Source of the DNA: Streptomyces sp. ASQP_92
GTDB lineage: Bacteria; Actinomycetota; Actinomycetes; Streptomycetales; Streptomycetaceae
Length of the DNA: 64,000 nt
Direction: 5' to 3'
NCBI RefSeq assembly: GCF_025399895.1
Contig: NZ_JAODUA010000013.1
Coordinates: 173,886-237,885 of the forward strand
Of this stretch, positions 16,308-25,798 are shown one piece after another. Numbering within the stretch: position 1 is the stretch's first letter; every line of letters begins with the position of its first letter. The notes under the pieces were generated by a model, which worked only from the letters and a program-made list of their open reading frames with translations, was not told the origin of the DNA and made no database searches. The position numbers and the translations under genes are program-made.

Positions 16308-17672
16308 TCACAGGCGTTCGAAGGAGCGGCGGAGCTCCCAGTCGGTCACCGCGGCGTCGAACGCGTCGAGTTCGACCCGCGCCATGTTGCGGTAGTGCGC
16401 CACGACCTCGTCCCCGAAGGCGGCCTTGGCGATGGGGCTGTTCTCCCACAGCTCGGCGGCCTCGCGCAGGGTGGTGGGAACGTGGGCGTAGTCGCCGGTG
16501 TAGGCGTTTCCGGTGCAGGCCTCGGGCAGTTCCAGTTCGTTCTCGATGCCGTACAGGCCGGCCGCGACGAGTCCGGCGACGGCGAGGTGCGGGTTGACGT
16601 CGCCGCCCGGGAGGCGGTTCTCGAAGCGGGTCCCGGCGCCGTGGCCGACGACGCGCAGCGCGCAGGTGCGGTTGTCGTGGCCCCAGGCGACGGCGGTGGG
16701 GGCGAAGGAGCCCGGCTGGAAGCGCTTGTAGGAGTTGATGTTCGGCGCGTACAGCAGGGAGAAGTCGCGCAGCGCGGCGAGCTGTCCGGCCAGGAAGTGG
16801 CGCATGACCGGCGACATGGGGTCGGGTCCGTCGCCCGCCATCACATTGCGGCCGTCCTCATCGGTGAGCGAGAGGTGGATGTGACAGGAGTTGCCCTCGC
16901 GCTGGTCGTACTTGGCCATGAAGGTGAGCGAGACGCCCTCCTGGGCCGCGATCTCCTTGGCGCCCGTCTTGTAGATGGCGTGCTGGTCGCAGGTGACCAG
17001 GGCCTCGTCGTAGCGGAAGACGATCTCGTGCTGGCCCGGGTTGCACTCGCCCTTGGCGGACTCGACGGTGAGCCCGGCGGCCTGCATCTCGTTGCGGATG
17101 CGGCGGAGCAGCGGCTCGATGCGGCCGGTGCCGAGCACCGAGTAGTCGATGTTGTACTGGTTGGCGGGGGTCAGGCCCTTGTAGCCGGCGTCCCAGGCCT
17201 GCTCATAGCTGTCCTTGAAGACGATGAATTCGAGTTCGGTGCCGACCTGGGCGGTGTAGCCGAGCTCGGCCAGGCGCTCCAGTTGGCGGCGCAGGATCTG
17301 GCGGGGGGCCGCGACGACCGGGGTGCCGTCGTTCCAGCCGAGGTCGGCGATGAGCATCGCGGTGCCCTCGTTCCACGGCACGCGGCGCAGCGTGGCCGCG
17401 TCGGGGTGCATGGCGAAGTCGCCGTAACCGCGCTCCCAGGACGACATCGCGTAGCCGTCGACCGTGTTCATCTCGGTGTCGACGGCCAGCAGGTAGTTGC
17501 AGCCTTCGGTGCCGTGGGCCAGGACCTCGTCGAGGAAGAACCCGGCGGCGAAGCGCTTGCCCTGCAACCGCCCTTGCATATCGGGGAAGGCGAGGACGAC
17601 AGTGTCGATCTCACCGCTCGCGACGAGGGCGCGCAGCTCATCGAGCGCGAGCGGGGGTGTGCGGTCTGCCAC
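16308..17672 (-). CDS. glnA4: Glutamine synthetase-like gamma-glutamylethanolamide synthetase
   Basis: Glutamine synthetase-fold ligase (454 aa). It has the ATP-grasp and metal motifs of the family: GTELEFIVF, ECNPGQHEIVFRYDEAL, REGNSCHIHLSL, NSYKRFQPGSFAPTAV, and RLPGGDVNPHLAVAGLVAAG. The adenylylation-loop Tyr of GlnA I is absent. Position and neighbours match S. coelicolor SCO1613 (GlnA4), reported to join glutamate to ethanolamine instead of ammonia. A gamma-glutamylpolyamine synthetase (GlnA2/GlnA3 type) is the main alternative. It is the first gene of an operon with ALDH and SDR, divergent from a FadR-type regulator; a 23-bp motif lies 45 bp (centre) upstream. Confidence 0.85.
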   Translation of the reverse strand: MADRTPPLALDELRALVASGEIDTVVLAFPDMQGRLQGKRFAAGFFLDEVLAHGTEGCNYLLAVDTEMNTVDGYAMSSWERGYGDFAMHPDAATLRRVPWNEGTAMLIADLGWNDGTPVVAAPRQILRRQLERLAELGYTAQVGTELEFIVFKDSYEQAWDAGYKGLTPANQYNIDYSVLGTGRIEPLLRRIRNEMQAAGLTVESAKGECNPGQHEIVFRYDEALVTCDQHAIYKTGAKEIAAQEGVSLTFMAKYDQREGNSCHIHLSLTDEDGRNVMAGDGPDPMSPVMRHFLAGQLAALRDFSLLYAPNINSYKRFQPGSFAPTAVAWGHDNRTCALRVVGHGAGTRFENRLPGGDVNPHLAVAGLVAAGLYGIENELELPEACTGNAYTGDYAHVPTTLREAAELWENSPIAKAAFGDEVVAHYRNMARVELDAFDAAVTDWELRRSFERL

Positions 17673-17705
17673 GGGAAGCTCCTCCTTGGGTCAGCCGAGA
17701 GCCAT

Positions 17706-17728
17706 AAGGTATGGGGTAGGACCATTGA
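17706..17728. promoter_or_regulatory. Putative operator, copy 1 (glnA4 / regulator)
   Basis: Motif AAGGTATG-N7-ACCATTGA between the divergent glnA4 and FadR-type regulator genes. The same two 8-bp arms with the same 7-bp spacing, but an unrelated spacer, occur before the permease gene (18712-18734). GGT and ACC form the inverted core (GGT-N10-ACC). This is the best candidate binding site for the local regulator. Confidence 0.7.
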
Positions 17729-17749
17729 TTGGGAAGGGGAATCCACGAC

Positions 17750-18502
17750 GTGGCGAAGAAGATCGACTCGGCGGGCCGTCCGGAGGGCCGGACACCGGAC
17801 ACGTTCGTCCCCGTCCTACGCACCGTACGGGCCGGGAACGGCTTCGAGGAGGCGCTGGAGCAGATCCTCCAGCTGCTGCGTCTGGGGCTGGTCCCGTCCG
17901 GTGAACGGCTGCCCGCCGAGCGGGAGTTGGCCGAGCGGATGGGGATCAGCCGGGTCACCCTGCGCGAGGTGCTCAAGGTGCTCCAGGACCAGGGCCTGGT
18001 GGAGAGCCGGCGCGGCCGCTACGGCGGCACGTTCGTGCTGCCCCGGGCGGACGGGGGCGGCGAGGACGAGCTGCGCCGGCGCGTCGCCTCGGTCGACGTC
18101 GAGGACATCCTGCGCTTCCGGGAGGTCCTGGAGGTCGGCGCGGCCGGGCTGTGCGCGGCGCACGGCCTGGGCGAGGCGGGCGCCGAGCGTCTGCGGGCCG
18201 CGCTCGCCGCCACCCACGACGCCGAACTCACCGACTACCGCCGCCAGGACACCCTGCTCCACCTCACCCTGGCCGAGCTCTCGGGCTCTCCCACGCTCAC
18301 CGCCCAGTACGCGGCGGTACGGGCCACCGTCAACGACCTCCTCGACTGCATTCCGCTCCTGGTGCGCAACCTGGAGCACTCCCAGCACCAGCACACCGCG
18401 CTGGTCGAGGCGGTGCTGGACGGCGACGCGGACGGGGCGCGCGAGGTGATGCGCGAGCACTGCGGGGGCACGGCGGCTCTGCTGCGCGGCTTCCTGACCT
18501 GA
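17750..18502 (+). CDS. FadR-type GntR-family regulator
   Basis: Transcriptional regulator of 250 aa. The winged helix-turn-helix covers about residues 30-95 (LLRLGLVPSGERLPAERELA, then MGISRVTLREVLKVLQDQGL) and a wing RRGRYGGTFV. An FCD ligand-binding domain follows (about 110-245; DILRFREVLEVGAAGL, DTLLHLTLAELSGSPTL, EHSQHQHTALVEAVLDGDAD), whose His residues can bind a metal or an acid ligand. GTG at 17750 (VAKKIDSAG) is preferred; TTG at 17729 is an alternative. It sits between glnA4 and the permease, and the shared motif flanks it on both sides, so it probably controls the whole module and itself. Confidence 0.88.
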   Translation: MAKKIDSAGRPEGRTPDTFVPVLRTVRAGNGFEEALEQILQLLRLGLVPSGERLPAERELAERMGISRVTLREVLKVLQDQGLVESRRGRYGGTFVLPRADGGGEDELRRRVASVDVEDILRFREVLEVGAAGLCAAHGLGEAGAERLRAALAATHDAELTDYRRQDTLLHLTLAELSGSPTLTAQYAAVRATVNDLLDCIPLLVRNLEHSQHQHTALVEAVLDGDADGAREVMREHCGGTAALLRGFLT

Positions 18503-18560
18503 GCGGCCGGGCTCGGCGCCCGACCCTGCCCGGGCCACCACACGTCGCGCGCGCCGCCGC

Positions 18561-18688
18561 TTCCCGGAATCGCCACCTCCGACGTCCGCCACTTCCCGGA
18601 ACCGCCGCTTCCCGGAACCGCCACCTCCCAAGTCCACCGCTTCCCGGAACCGCCGTTTTCCGTAACCGCGGTTTTACGTCCACCTCTT
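18561..18688. repeat. 16-bp tandem repeat array
   Basis: About eight consecutive 16-bp units between the regulator and the permease. Four units (18561, 18593, 18609, 18641) carry the palindrome TTCCCGGAA followed by C/T-CGCC; those at 18577 and 18625 are diverged (CTCC...), as are the last two (18657, 18673). The pattern gives a 48-bp higher-order period. No open frame across it looks like protein. It is not CRISPR, as there are no unique spacers. Confidence 0.8.
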
Positions 18689-18711
18689 GCGCATCCCCCC
18701 ACCCGCCAGCA

Positions 18712-18734
18712 AAGGTATGCAGCCGAACCATTGA
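18712..18734. promoter_or_regulatory. Putative operator, copy 2 (permease)
   Basis: Second copy of AAGGTATG-N7-ACCATTGA, centred about 46 bp before the permease ATG, matching both arms of copy 1 base for base. The spacer (CAGCCGA) differs from copy 1 (GGGTAGG), which argues for selection on the arms. Confidence 0.7.
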
Positions 18735-18768
18735 CCTGATCTCTCTCGACGATCATCTGGAGCGGCTC

Positions 18769-20220
<1,452 letters not shown>

Positions 20221-20247
20221 ACCGCCCACCGAACGGAGACCGCCCCC

Positions 20248-20934
20248 GTGTCCAAGCCGCTCATCGGCATCAGTACGTATCTGGAGCCCGCCCGGTGGGG
20301 CGTGTGGGACCTGCCCGCCGCCCTGCTGCCCGCCGGGTACCCCCGGCTCGTCCGGGCTTCGGGCGCGCTCGCCGCGATGCTGCCGCCCGACGAGGGAGCG
20401 ACGGCGGCGGCCGAGGTGGTGGCGCGTCTGGACGGGCTGATCATCGCGGGCGGCGCCGATGTGGAGCCGGTCCGGTACGGGGCTGAGCCGTCGCCCCGTA
20501 CCGGGCCACCCGCCCGCGAGCGGGACGCCTGGGAACTCGCCCTGATCGACGCGGCCCTGACCTCGGGCACCCCGCTGCTCGGCATCTGCCGGGGCCTCCA
20601 GCTCCTGAACGTCGCGCTCGGCGGCACGCTGGTGCAGCACCTGGACGGGCACACCGGCGGCCGGGGCGTCTTCGGCGAGCACACGGTCAAGCCGGTGCCG
20701 GGCACGCTCTACGCCTCGCTCGTGCCGGAGGCGGCGGAGGTGCCGACCTACCACCACCAGTGCGTGGACCGACTGGCCTCCGGCCTGACCGCCTCGGCCC
20801 ACGCGGAGGACGGCACCGTGGAGGCGGCCGAACTCCCCGGCCCCGCCTGGGTCCTGGGCGTCCAGTGGCACCCCGAGATGGGCCGCGACACCCGTGTGAC
20901 CGAGGGCCTGGTGCGGGCCGCGGCCGCGCGCTGA
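20248..20934 (+). CDS. Gamma-glutamyl hydrolase, class I amidotransferase fold (peptidase C26)
   Basis: Hydrolase of 228 aa related to PuuD, which cleaves gamma-glutamyl-GABA. The nucleophile is C114 in LLGICRGLQLLNVALGG, the oxyanion region LIIAGGADVEP, and the His/Glu pair is H208/E210 in GVQWHPEMG. It starts with GTG, with ACGGAG 11 bases upstream. It shares a transcript with the permease. In this module it would release glutamate and the oxidised amine (glycine in the ethanolamine route) from the gamma-glutamyl intermediate, closing the cycle. The substrate is inferred from context. Confidence 0.88.
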   Translation: MSKPLIGISTYLEPARWGVWDLPAALLPAGYPRLVRASGALAAMLPPDEGATAAAEVVARLDGLIIAGGADVEPVRYGAEPSPRTGPPARERDAWELALIDAALTSGTPLLGICRGLQLLNVALGGTLVQHLDGHTGGRGVFGEHTVKPVPGTLYASLVPEAAEVPTYHHQCVDRLASGLTASAHAEDGTVEAAELPGPAWVLGVQWHPEMGRDTRVTEGLVRAAAAR

Positions 20935-21344
20935 GCCCCCGCCCGACCTGTCGGCGCGGGGCCTTGGCCCGGTAGGGCCCGGCGGGCACCGTGCGCCCTC
21001 GGCCGGTGAGAAGAACGGCCACCGCGAGCTCTGCGCCCGACGGAGACCGGCGGTCACCGAGTGCCCTCACCCCGGCGGGACCGGGCGGACCGACACGCCC
21101 GGAAACCCGCGCCCCGGCGAGGGGGTGACGATGGGGGGATCAGCCGGGTATCTTCCTCTCGCCGCCCCTCATCAGGCGGATTCTCCGAGACTCCTCGCCT
21201 TCACCTGGCCGCTCGTTCCTCTTCGCGCACTCGTTCCTTCCTTGGCCATTTCACGGACACATCCTGACGGTGTGTTCCTCCGTGTCCCCGCTCCCCGCCC
21301 ACCGGTGGGGCAGCTCCGCCGCGCCCCGAAGGACCGAAGGCCCC
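20935..21344. other. Intergenic region with no recognised feature
   Basis: 410 bp between the gamma-glutamyl hydrolase and the GNAT gene. Neither strand shows a frame with family features, and no clean terminator hairpin, repeat or RNA gene is evident. It presumably holds the promoter of the GNAT gene, which I cannot place. Confidence 0.5.
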
Positions 21345-22028
21345 GTGCCCGCACCCGTCATCCTGTCGGGCCGTTCCGTACGGCTCGAACCGCTCGCCCC
21401 CTCCCACGCCCCGGCCCTGGCCGCCGCAGCGGCGGCCGACCGGACCTCGTACGCCTTCACGCCCGTGCCGCACGGCCTGGACGCGGCGTACGCCTACATC
21501 CACAGCGCCCTGGCCGACCAGGAGGCCGGCCGGACCCTGGCGTTCGCGACCGTACGGGCCGCCGACGGCCTGGTCGTGGGCTCGACCCGGTTCTGCGAAC
21601 TCGACTACTGGGACGGGCCGGTGGTGTGGCCGCCCGCACCGCGCGGCCCGCTGACCGGCGCGGCCGACGCGGTTCCGGACGCGGCCGAGATCGGCGGCAC
21701 CTGGCTCTCCGCGCACGCCCAGGGCACCGGCATCAACACCGAGGCCAAGCTGCTCATGTTCCAGCACGCCTTCGACACCTGGCGGGTGCGCCGGATCTCG
21801 CTGCGCGCGGACGCCCGCAACACCCGCTCGCGGGCCGCCATCGAGGGGCTGGGCGCGGTGTGCGAGGGGGTGCGCCGGGTCCACACCCGGGGCCTGGACG
21901 GACTCGTGCGGGGCACCGCGTTCTACTCCGTCCTCGACGAGGAGTGGCCGATGGTGCGGCACACCATCGAAGAGCGCCTGGCCCGAGCCCGACCGGAAGC
22001 CAACAGCCGCCGCCTGGTGCGCGCCTGA
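21345..22028 (+). CDS. GNAT-family N-acetyltransferase (RimJ/RimL-like)
   Basis: Acetyltransferase of 227 aa. It begins VILSGRSVRLEPLAPSHAPAL, typical of RimJ/RimL-like GNATs that acetylate protein N-termini or small amines with acetyl-CoA. Conserved parts are LVVGSTRFCELDYW, EIGGTWLSAHAQGTGINTEA (the acetyl-CoA loop is in the QGTGIN area) and RRISLRADARNTRSRAAIEGLGA. The GTG at VPAPVILSG with GAAGG upstream was chosen; 25 in-frame codons before it are not family-like. No operon partner; the target is unknown. Confidence 0.82.
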   Translation: MPAPVILSGRSVRLEPLAPSHAPALAAAAAADRTSYAFTPVPHGLDAAYAYIHSALADQEAGRTLAFATVRAADGLVVGSTRFCELDYWDGPVVWPPAPRGPLTGAADAVPDAAEIGGTWLSAHAQGTGINTEAKLLMFQHAFDTWRVRRISLRADARNTRSRAAIEGLGAVCEGVRRVHTRGLDGLVRGTAFYSVLDEEWPMVRHTIEERLARARPEANSRRLVRA

Positions 22029-22107
22029 CGACCCGTCAGGCCCTTGGCAGGGCGGGCCGGCAGCCGCTCGGCCGGGTGAGCCGTCAGGCAATCGGCCGGG
22101 CGGCTCG

Positions 22108-23046
22108 TCAGGCCGGGCGGGCCAGTGAGAGCAGATCGCGCGCGGGACCCGCGGGCAGCGGGCCCCGGCGCCACACCGCGCGCAGATCGCGGCGCAGCCG
22201 TACGCCCTCGACCGGGATCCGCACCAGGCGCCGGGCGGCCAGCTCCTCGCCGAGCGCGAGTTCGCTGAGCACCGAGGGCCCCGCCCCGCTGACCACGGAC
22301 GCCTTCACCGCGGTGGTGGACGACAGCTCGATGAGGGGCTCGGCGAGCCCGCCGTGGGCGGCCAGCGCCGCGTCCAGGACCTGACGGGTGCCCGAGCCCT
22401 GCTCGCGCTGGATGAGCGGGGTCGAGGCCAGCTCGGCGGGTGTCAGCGGGTGCCGTCGCCGGGCCCAGGGATGGGTGGGGGCCGCCACCACGACGAGCCG
22501 GTCGTGGCCGATGACCGCCGAGTCCAGGCCCACGGGCACCCCCAGGCCTTCGACGAAGCCGAGGTCGGCCTCGTCGCCGAGCAGCCGCTCGGCGACCACG
22601 GCCGAGTTCCCCGCGCTCAGCGACACCGCGGTGCCGGGCCACCGCCCGCGCAGCGCGATCAGCCAGCCCGGCAGCAGATACTCGGCGATCGTCATGCTCG
22701 CGGCGACCCGGAGCCGCGAGTCCCGGCGCCCGCGCAGCGCCTGGGCTCCCGCGTCGAACGCCTCGGCCGCCTCCACCACGCGCCGCGCCCAGTCCGTCAC
22801 GAGGACCCCCTCGGCGGTGAGCCGGGAGCCGCGCGGGGAGCGGTCGACGAGGGTGACGCCGAGGAGGCGCTCCATCGAGCGGACCCGGCTGCTCGCGGCG
22901 GGCTGGGTGATGCCGAGGTCGCGGGCGGCCCGCCCGAGGCTGCCGTACCGGGCGACCGCGAGCAGCAGCTCCAGGGCCCCCAGGTCCGGCACCCGGTGGG
23001 CTAGGGGGGCTGTGTCCATGTCCTCGGGGGGGCCGCTCACGCTCAT
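22108..23046 (-). CDS. LysR-family transcriptional regulator
   Basis: LysR-type regulator of 312 aa. The N-terminal helix-turn-helix is at about 20-80 (ALELLLAVARYGSLGRAARD, then LGITQPAASSRVRSMERLLG), and the co-inducer domain runs from ~105 to the end (RLRVAASMTIAEYLLPGWL). It is divergent from the TDT transporter 70 bp away, the classical LysR arrangement, so that transporter is the likely target. Overlapping inverted repeats lie in the shared gap and reach its own start codon, which suggests autorepression. Confidence 0.9.
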   Translation of the reverse strand: MSVSGPPEDMDTAPLAHRVPDLGALELLLAVARYGSLGRAARDLGITQPAASSRVRSMERLLGVTLVDRSPRGSRLTAEGVLVTDWARRVVEAAEAFDAGAQALRGRRDSRLRVAASMTIAEYLLPGWLIALRGRWPGTAVSLSAGNSAVVAERLLGDEADLGFVEGLGVPVGLDSAVIGHDRLVVVAAPTHPWARRRHPLTPAELASTPLIQREQGSGTRQVLDAALAAHGGLAEPLIELSSTTAVKASVVSGAGPSVLSELALGEELAARRLVRIPVEGVRLRRDLRAVWRRGPLPAGPARDLLSLARPA

Positions 23047-23068
23047 AAACCCAGCTTATGGGCTCATA
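23044..23068. promoter_or_regulatory. LysR-type operator in the divergent gap
   Basis: Two overlapping inverted repeats: CATAA-N7-TTATG (23044-23060) and TATG-GGCT-CATA (23057-23068), the latter within a T-N11-A box (23056-23068). GCTCATA is also directly repeated at 21-bp spacing (23041 and 23062), two turns of the helix. The first palindrome includes the regulator's start codon. Confidence 0.6.
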
Positions 23069-23116
23069 GCTCCAGGAGGCGTGGCGGGGGCCGGGGGCCG
23101 CGACGAAGCTGGAGGC

Positions 23117-24229
23117 ATGGCCACACTCACCCAGCCCCACGCCCCCACCCGAGCCCCCGCCGCCGTCCGCCGGCCGGTGCTGCGCCACCTCGGACCGAAC
23201 TGGTACGCCGCGGTCATGGGCACGGCCATCATCGCGAACGCGGGCGCGGGACTGCCGTTCCACGTCCCGGGCCTTCCGGTGGTCTGGGCGCTCTCGCTGG
23301 CCATGCTCGTGGTGCTGCTCGTGGCTCGCGCCGGGCACTGGCTGCACCACCGCGACCAGGCCCGCACGCACCTCCTGGACCCCGCCGTGGCGCCGTTCTA
23401 CGGCTGTACGTCGATGGCGTTCCTGGCCGTCGGCATCGGCTCGCTGTCCGTCGGCGCCGGCCTGATCGGCGAGAGCGCGGCGGTGCCCCTGGCGTGGGTG
23501 CTGTACGGCGTGGGCACGGCGATGGGTCTGGTGGCCGCCGTGGCCGTCCCGTATCTGATGGTCGCCCGGCACGACGTCGCGCCGGGCAGCGCCTCCCCCG
23601 TCTGGCTGCTGCCCGTGGTCGCCCCCATGGTGTCGGCGACGCTCGGCCCGCTGCTCGTCCCCCACCTGCCCGCGGGGCAGGCCCGTGAGGCGATGCTGCT
23701 CGGCTCGTACGCGATGTTCGGGATGAGCCTGCTGGCGACCCTGGTCATCCTGCCCGTGGTGTTCTCGCGCCTGATCCACCGGGGCGCGCTGCCGCTGTTC
23801 CTCACCCCGACCCTGTTCCTGGTGCTCGGCCCGCTCGGCCAGTCCACCACCGCCGTGAACAAGCTGGCCGATGTGGCCGACGGCTCGATCGCCGCCCCGT
23901 ACGCGGACGGCATGGGCGCCTTCGCGGTCCTGTACGGCGTGCCGGTGATGGGCTTCGCCCTGATGTGGCTGGCGCTCGCGGTGGCCATGGCCGTCCGGGC
24001 GGCCCGGCGCGGCATGGGCTTCGCGATGACCTGGTGGGCCTTCACCTTCCCCGTGGGCACCTGTGTCACCGGCGCCGAGGGCCTCGCCCGCCACACCGCA
24101 CTGCACGCCTTCGACTGGCTGGCGGTCGCCCTGTACGCCTTGCTGGTGACGGCCTGGCTGGTGGCCGGGTTCCACACCGTGCGGGGGCTGGTGAACGGGA
24201 AGCTGCTCGCGGCGCCCGTGAAGAAGTAG
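23117..24229 (+). CDS. TDT-family transporter (SLAC1/TehA-like)
   Basis: Membrane protein of 370 aa with about ten helices, of the tellurite-resistance/dicarboxylate transporter (TDT) family, which includes TehA, the Mae1 malate carrier and SLAC1 anion channels. It begins LGPNWYAAVMGTAIIANAGAGLPF, a family hallmark. The central Phe/Ser gate residues cannot be assigned by eye. The ATG follows GGAGG by only one base, unusually close; a GTG 12 codons upstream is the alternative. Its substrate may be an organic acid or sulfite. Probably controlled by the divergent LysR protein. Confidence 0.82.
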   Translation: MATLTQPHAPTRAPAAVRRPVLRHLGPNWYAAVMGTAIIANAGAGLPFHVPGLPVVWALSLAMLVVLLVARAGHWLHHRDQARTHLLDPAVAPFYGCTSMAFLAVGIGSLSVGAGLIGESAAVPLAWVLYGVGTAMGLVAAVAVPYLMVARHDVAPGSASPVWLLPVVAPMVSATLGPLLVPHLPAGQAREAMLLGSYAMFGMSLLATLVILPVVFSRLIHRGALPLFLTPTLFLVLGPLGQSTTAVNKLADVADGSIAAPYADGMGAFAVLYGVPVMGFALMWLALAVAMAVRAARRGMGFAMTWWAFTFPVGTCVTGAEGLARHTALHAFDWLAVALYALLVTAWLVAGFHTVRGLVNGKLLAAPVKK

Positions 24230-24242
24230 CCCTGCTACGCCC

Positions 24243-24956
24243 TCATGCGAGGGTCCCGAGCGCCGCGCCGAGGACGGCCGGCGCGGTCACCAACGACGGT
24301 CCGTACCAAGTGAGTTGGCGGCCGTCGACGAGGGCGGCGGGCAGTCCCGGGAAGGCCTCGGGGCCGTCGTCGGGGGTGAAGCGGTAGGGCTCGTCGGGCA
24401 GCACGACCAGGTCGGCGCCCGCCGCGTTCAGCTCGTCGATGCCGATACGGGGATAGCGCTCGGCGTGTCCGGCGTAGACGTTGTGCACACCGAGCCGGGC
24501 CAGCACATCCCCCGCGAAGGTGTCACGGCCCAGCACCATCCAGGGACGGCGCCAGATCGGCACGACGGCCCGGCGCTCGGCGCCCGGACGCACCGCTGCC
24601 CAGGCCCGCTCGGCGTCGTCCAGCCAGCGGGGCCGGGCGAGGCCGCAGCCGTCCACCAGGACCCGCTCCAGTTCGGCGAAGGCCTGCGGCAGCGTGCGGA
24701 TCTCGGTGACCAGGACGTCGAGCCCGGCGGAGGCGAGGGCGGCCAGGTCGGCGGGCCTGTTCTCCTCCTCGTTGGCGAGGACCAGATCGGGGGCGAGCGC
24801 GACGACCCGCTCCACGTCCGGGTTCTTGGTGCCCTTGACCCGGACGGCGTCGAGCCCGGCCGGATGGGTGCACCAGTCGGTGACGCCCACCAGGAGCCCG
24901 GGGGCGCTGACCGCGACGGCCTCCGTCAAGGACGGCACGAGGGAGACCACCCTCAC
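24243..24956 (-). CDS. BtuF-like periplasmic-binding-fold protein without signal peptide
   Basis: Protein of 237 aa with the helical-backbone metal receptor fold of Fe(III)-siderophore and cobalamin binding proteins (RVVSLVPSLTEAV, VVALAPDLVLANEEENRPAD, WYGPSLVTAPAVL). No signal peptide or lipobox is seen, so it is probably cytoplasmic, unlike true BtuF. No ABC permease or ATPase for it is adjacent. It starts with GTG. A role in corrinoid or metal handling is suggested by the fold only. Its 3' end lies 13 bp from that of the converging TDT gene. Confidence 0.75.
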   Translation of the reverse strand: MRVVSLVPSLTEAVAVSAPGLLVGVTDWCTHPAGLDAVRVKGTKNPDVERVVALAPDLVLANEEENRPADLAALASAGLDVLVTEIRTLPQAFAELERVLVDGCGLARPRWLDDAERAWAAVRPGAERRAVVPIWRRPWMVLGRDTFAGDVLARLGVHNVYAGHAERYPRIGIDELNAAGADLVVLPDEPYRFTPDDGPEAFPGLPAALVDGRQLTWYGPSLVTAPAVLGAALGTLA

Positions 24957-25020
24957 CGGTGGCGCGTCCCCTCGACGGCCTCGCCCCTCAGGGGGCAGAC
25001 CTCCACGATCGCCTCGCCCA

Positions 25021-25575
25021 TCAGTGGCGGGTCTCCTCGATGGCCTCGATGTGGTCGGCGACGGCCACGATCAGGATGCGAGTGCCGGGCAGCGCCGCCC
25101 GCCAGCGGTGACGCACCCCGCCGGACAGGCACAGGGTGTCGCCGCGCTCCAGCCGGTAGGCGCGGCCCTCGGCCTCGACCTCGGCCGCGCCGTCGGCCAC
25201 GTACATGACCTCGTCGTTGCGGTGCTGGAATTCGCGCCCGGTGTCCTGCTCGCCGGTGAACTCCATGGCGTGCAGTTGGTGGTGGCCGCGCAGCAGCGCC
25301 CGGACGCCCGTCGTCTCGCCCTCGGCCTCGGCCCGTACGACATCGACGGTACGGGCGCAGTCGGCGGCGTCGTACAGCTCGCCGACGGTGGTGTTCAGGG
25401 CGTCCGCCACGCGCTGGAGGGAGCGGGCGCTGGGGCGGGCGCGCTCGTTCTCGACCTGGCTGAGGAACGGCACCGAAAGGCCGCTGCGCTCGGCGACCAC
25501 GGCGAGGGTGAGGCCGAGGCCACGGCGCAGGCGCCGCACCGCCACTCCGACCCGAAGAGTTTCCTTCTCGTCCAT
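25021..25575 (-). CDS. XRE-cupin transcriptional regulator
   Basis: Regulator of 184 aa. An XRE-type helix-turn-helix is at about 8-65 (LRRGLGLTLAVVAERSGLSV, PFLSQVENERARPSARSLQRVA) and a cupin_2 domain at about 105-180 (FQHRNDEVMYVADGAAEVEA, YRLERGDTLCLSGGVRHRW). The cupin His and Glu residues may bind a metal or small ligand. Proteins of this build often control amine or amino acid use (PuuR-like). The ATG at MDEKETL has GAGGGAG 8 bases upstream; an in-frame GTG 8 codons earlier is less likely. The target is unknown; the betaine-type ABC operon is its upstream neighbour. Confidence 0.87.
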   Translation of the reverse strand: MDEKETLRVGVAVRRLRRGLGLTLAVVAERSGLSVPFLSQVENERARPSARSLQRVADALNTTVGELYDAADCARTVDVVRAEAEGETTGVRALLRGHHQLHAMEFTGEQDTGREFQHRNDEVMYVADGAAEVEAEGRAYRLERGDTLCLSGGVRHRWRAALPGTRILIVAVADHIEAIEETRH

Positions 25576-25715
25576 CTCCCGGGCTCCCTCCCCGTTCACC
25601 CGGTCCGTGTTCGCACCGGCTGCGTGCAGGTCACCCTACGCAGCTTCGGGCCCCGAGGGGACCGTCCCGCCGAGATCGTCAAGGGTCGGGCGGGTGATCG
25701 GGCCGGATCACGACC

Positions 25716-25753
25716 TCCGCAGCCGCGGCCGGAGGACCGGCCGCGGCTGCGGA
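25716..25753 (-). terminator. Terminator of the quaternary-amine ABC operon
   Basis: Perfect 17-bp inverted repeat (25716-25732 with 25737-25753; loop AGGA) 46 bp past the ABC permease stop on the minus strand. It separates that operon from the XRE-cupin gene. Confidence 0.8.
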
Positions 25754-25798
25754 AAGCGGAGGTGGGAGCGGGGTCCGCGAAGAACCCCCGGGGGTCCG

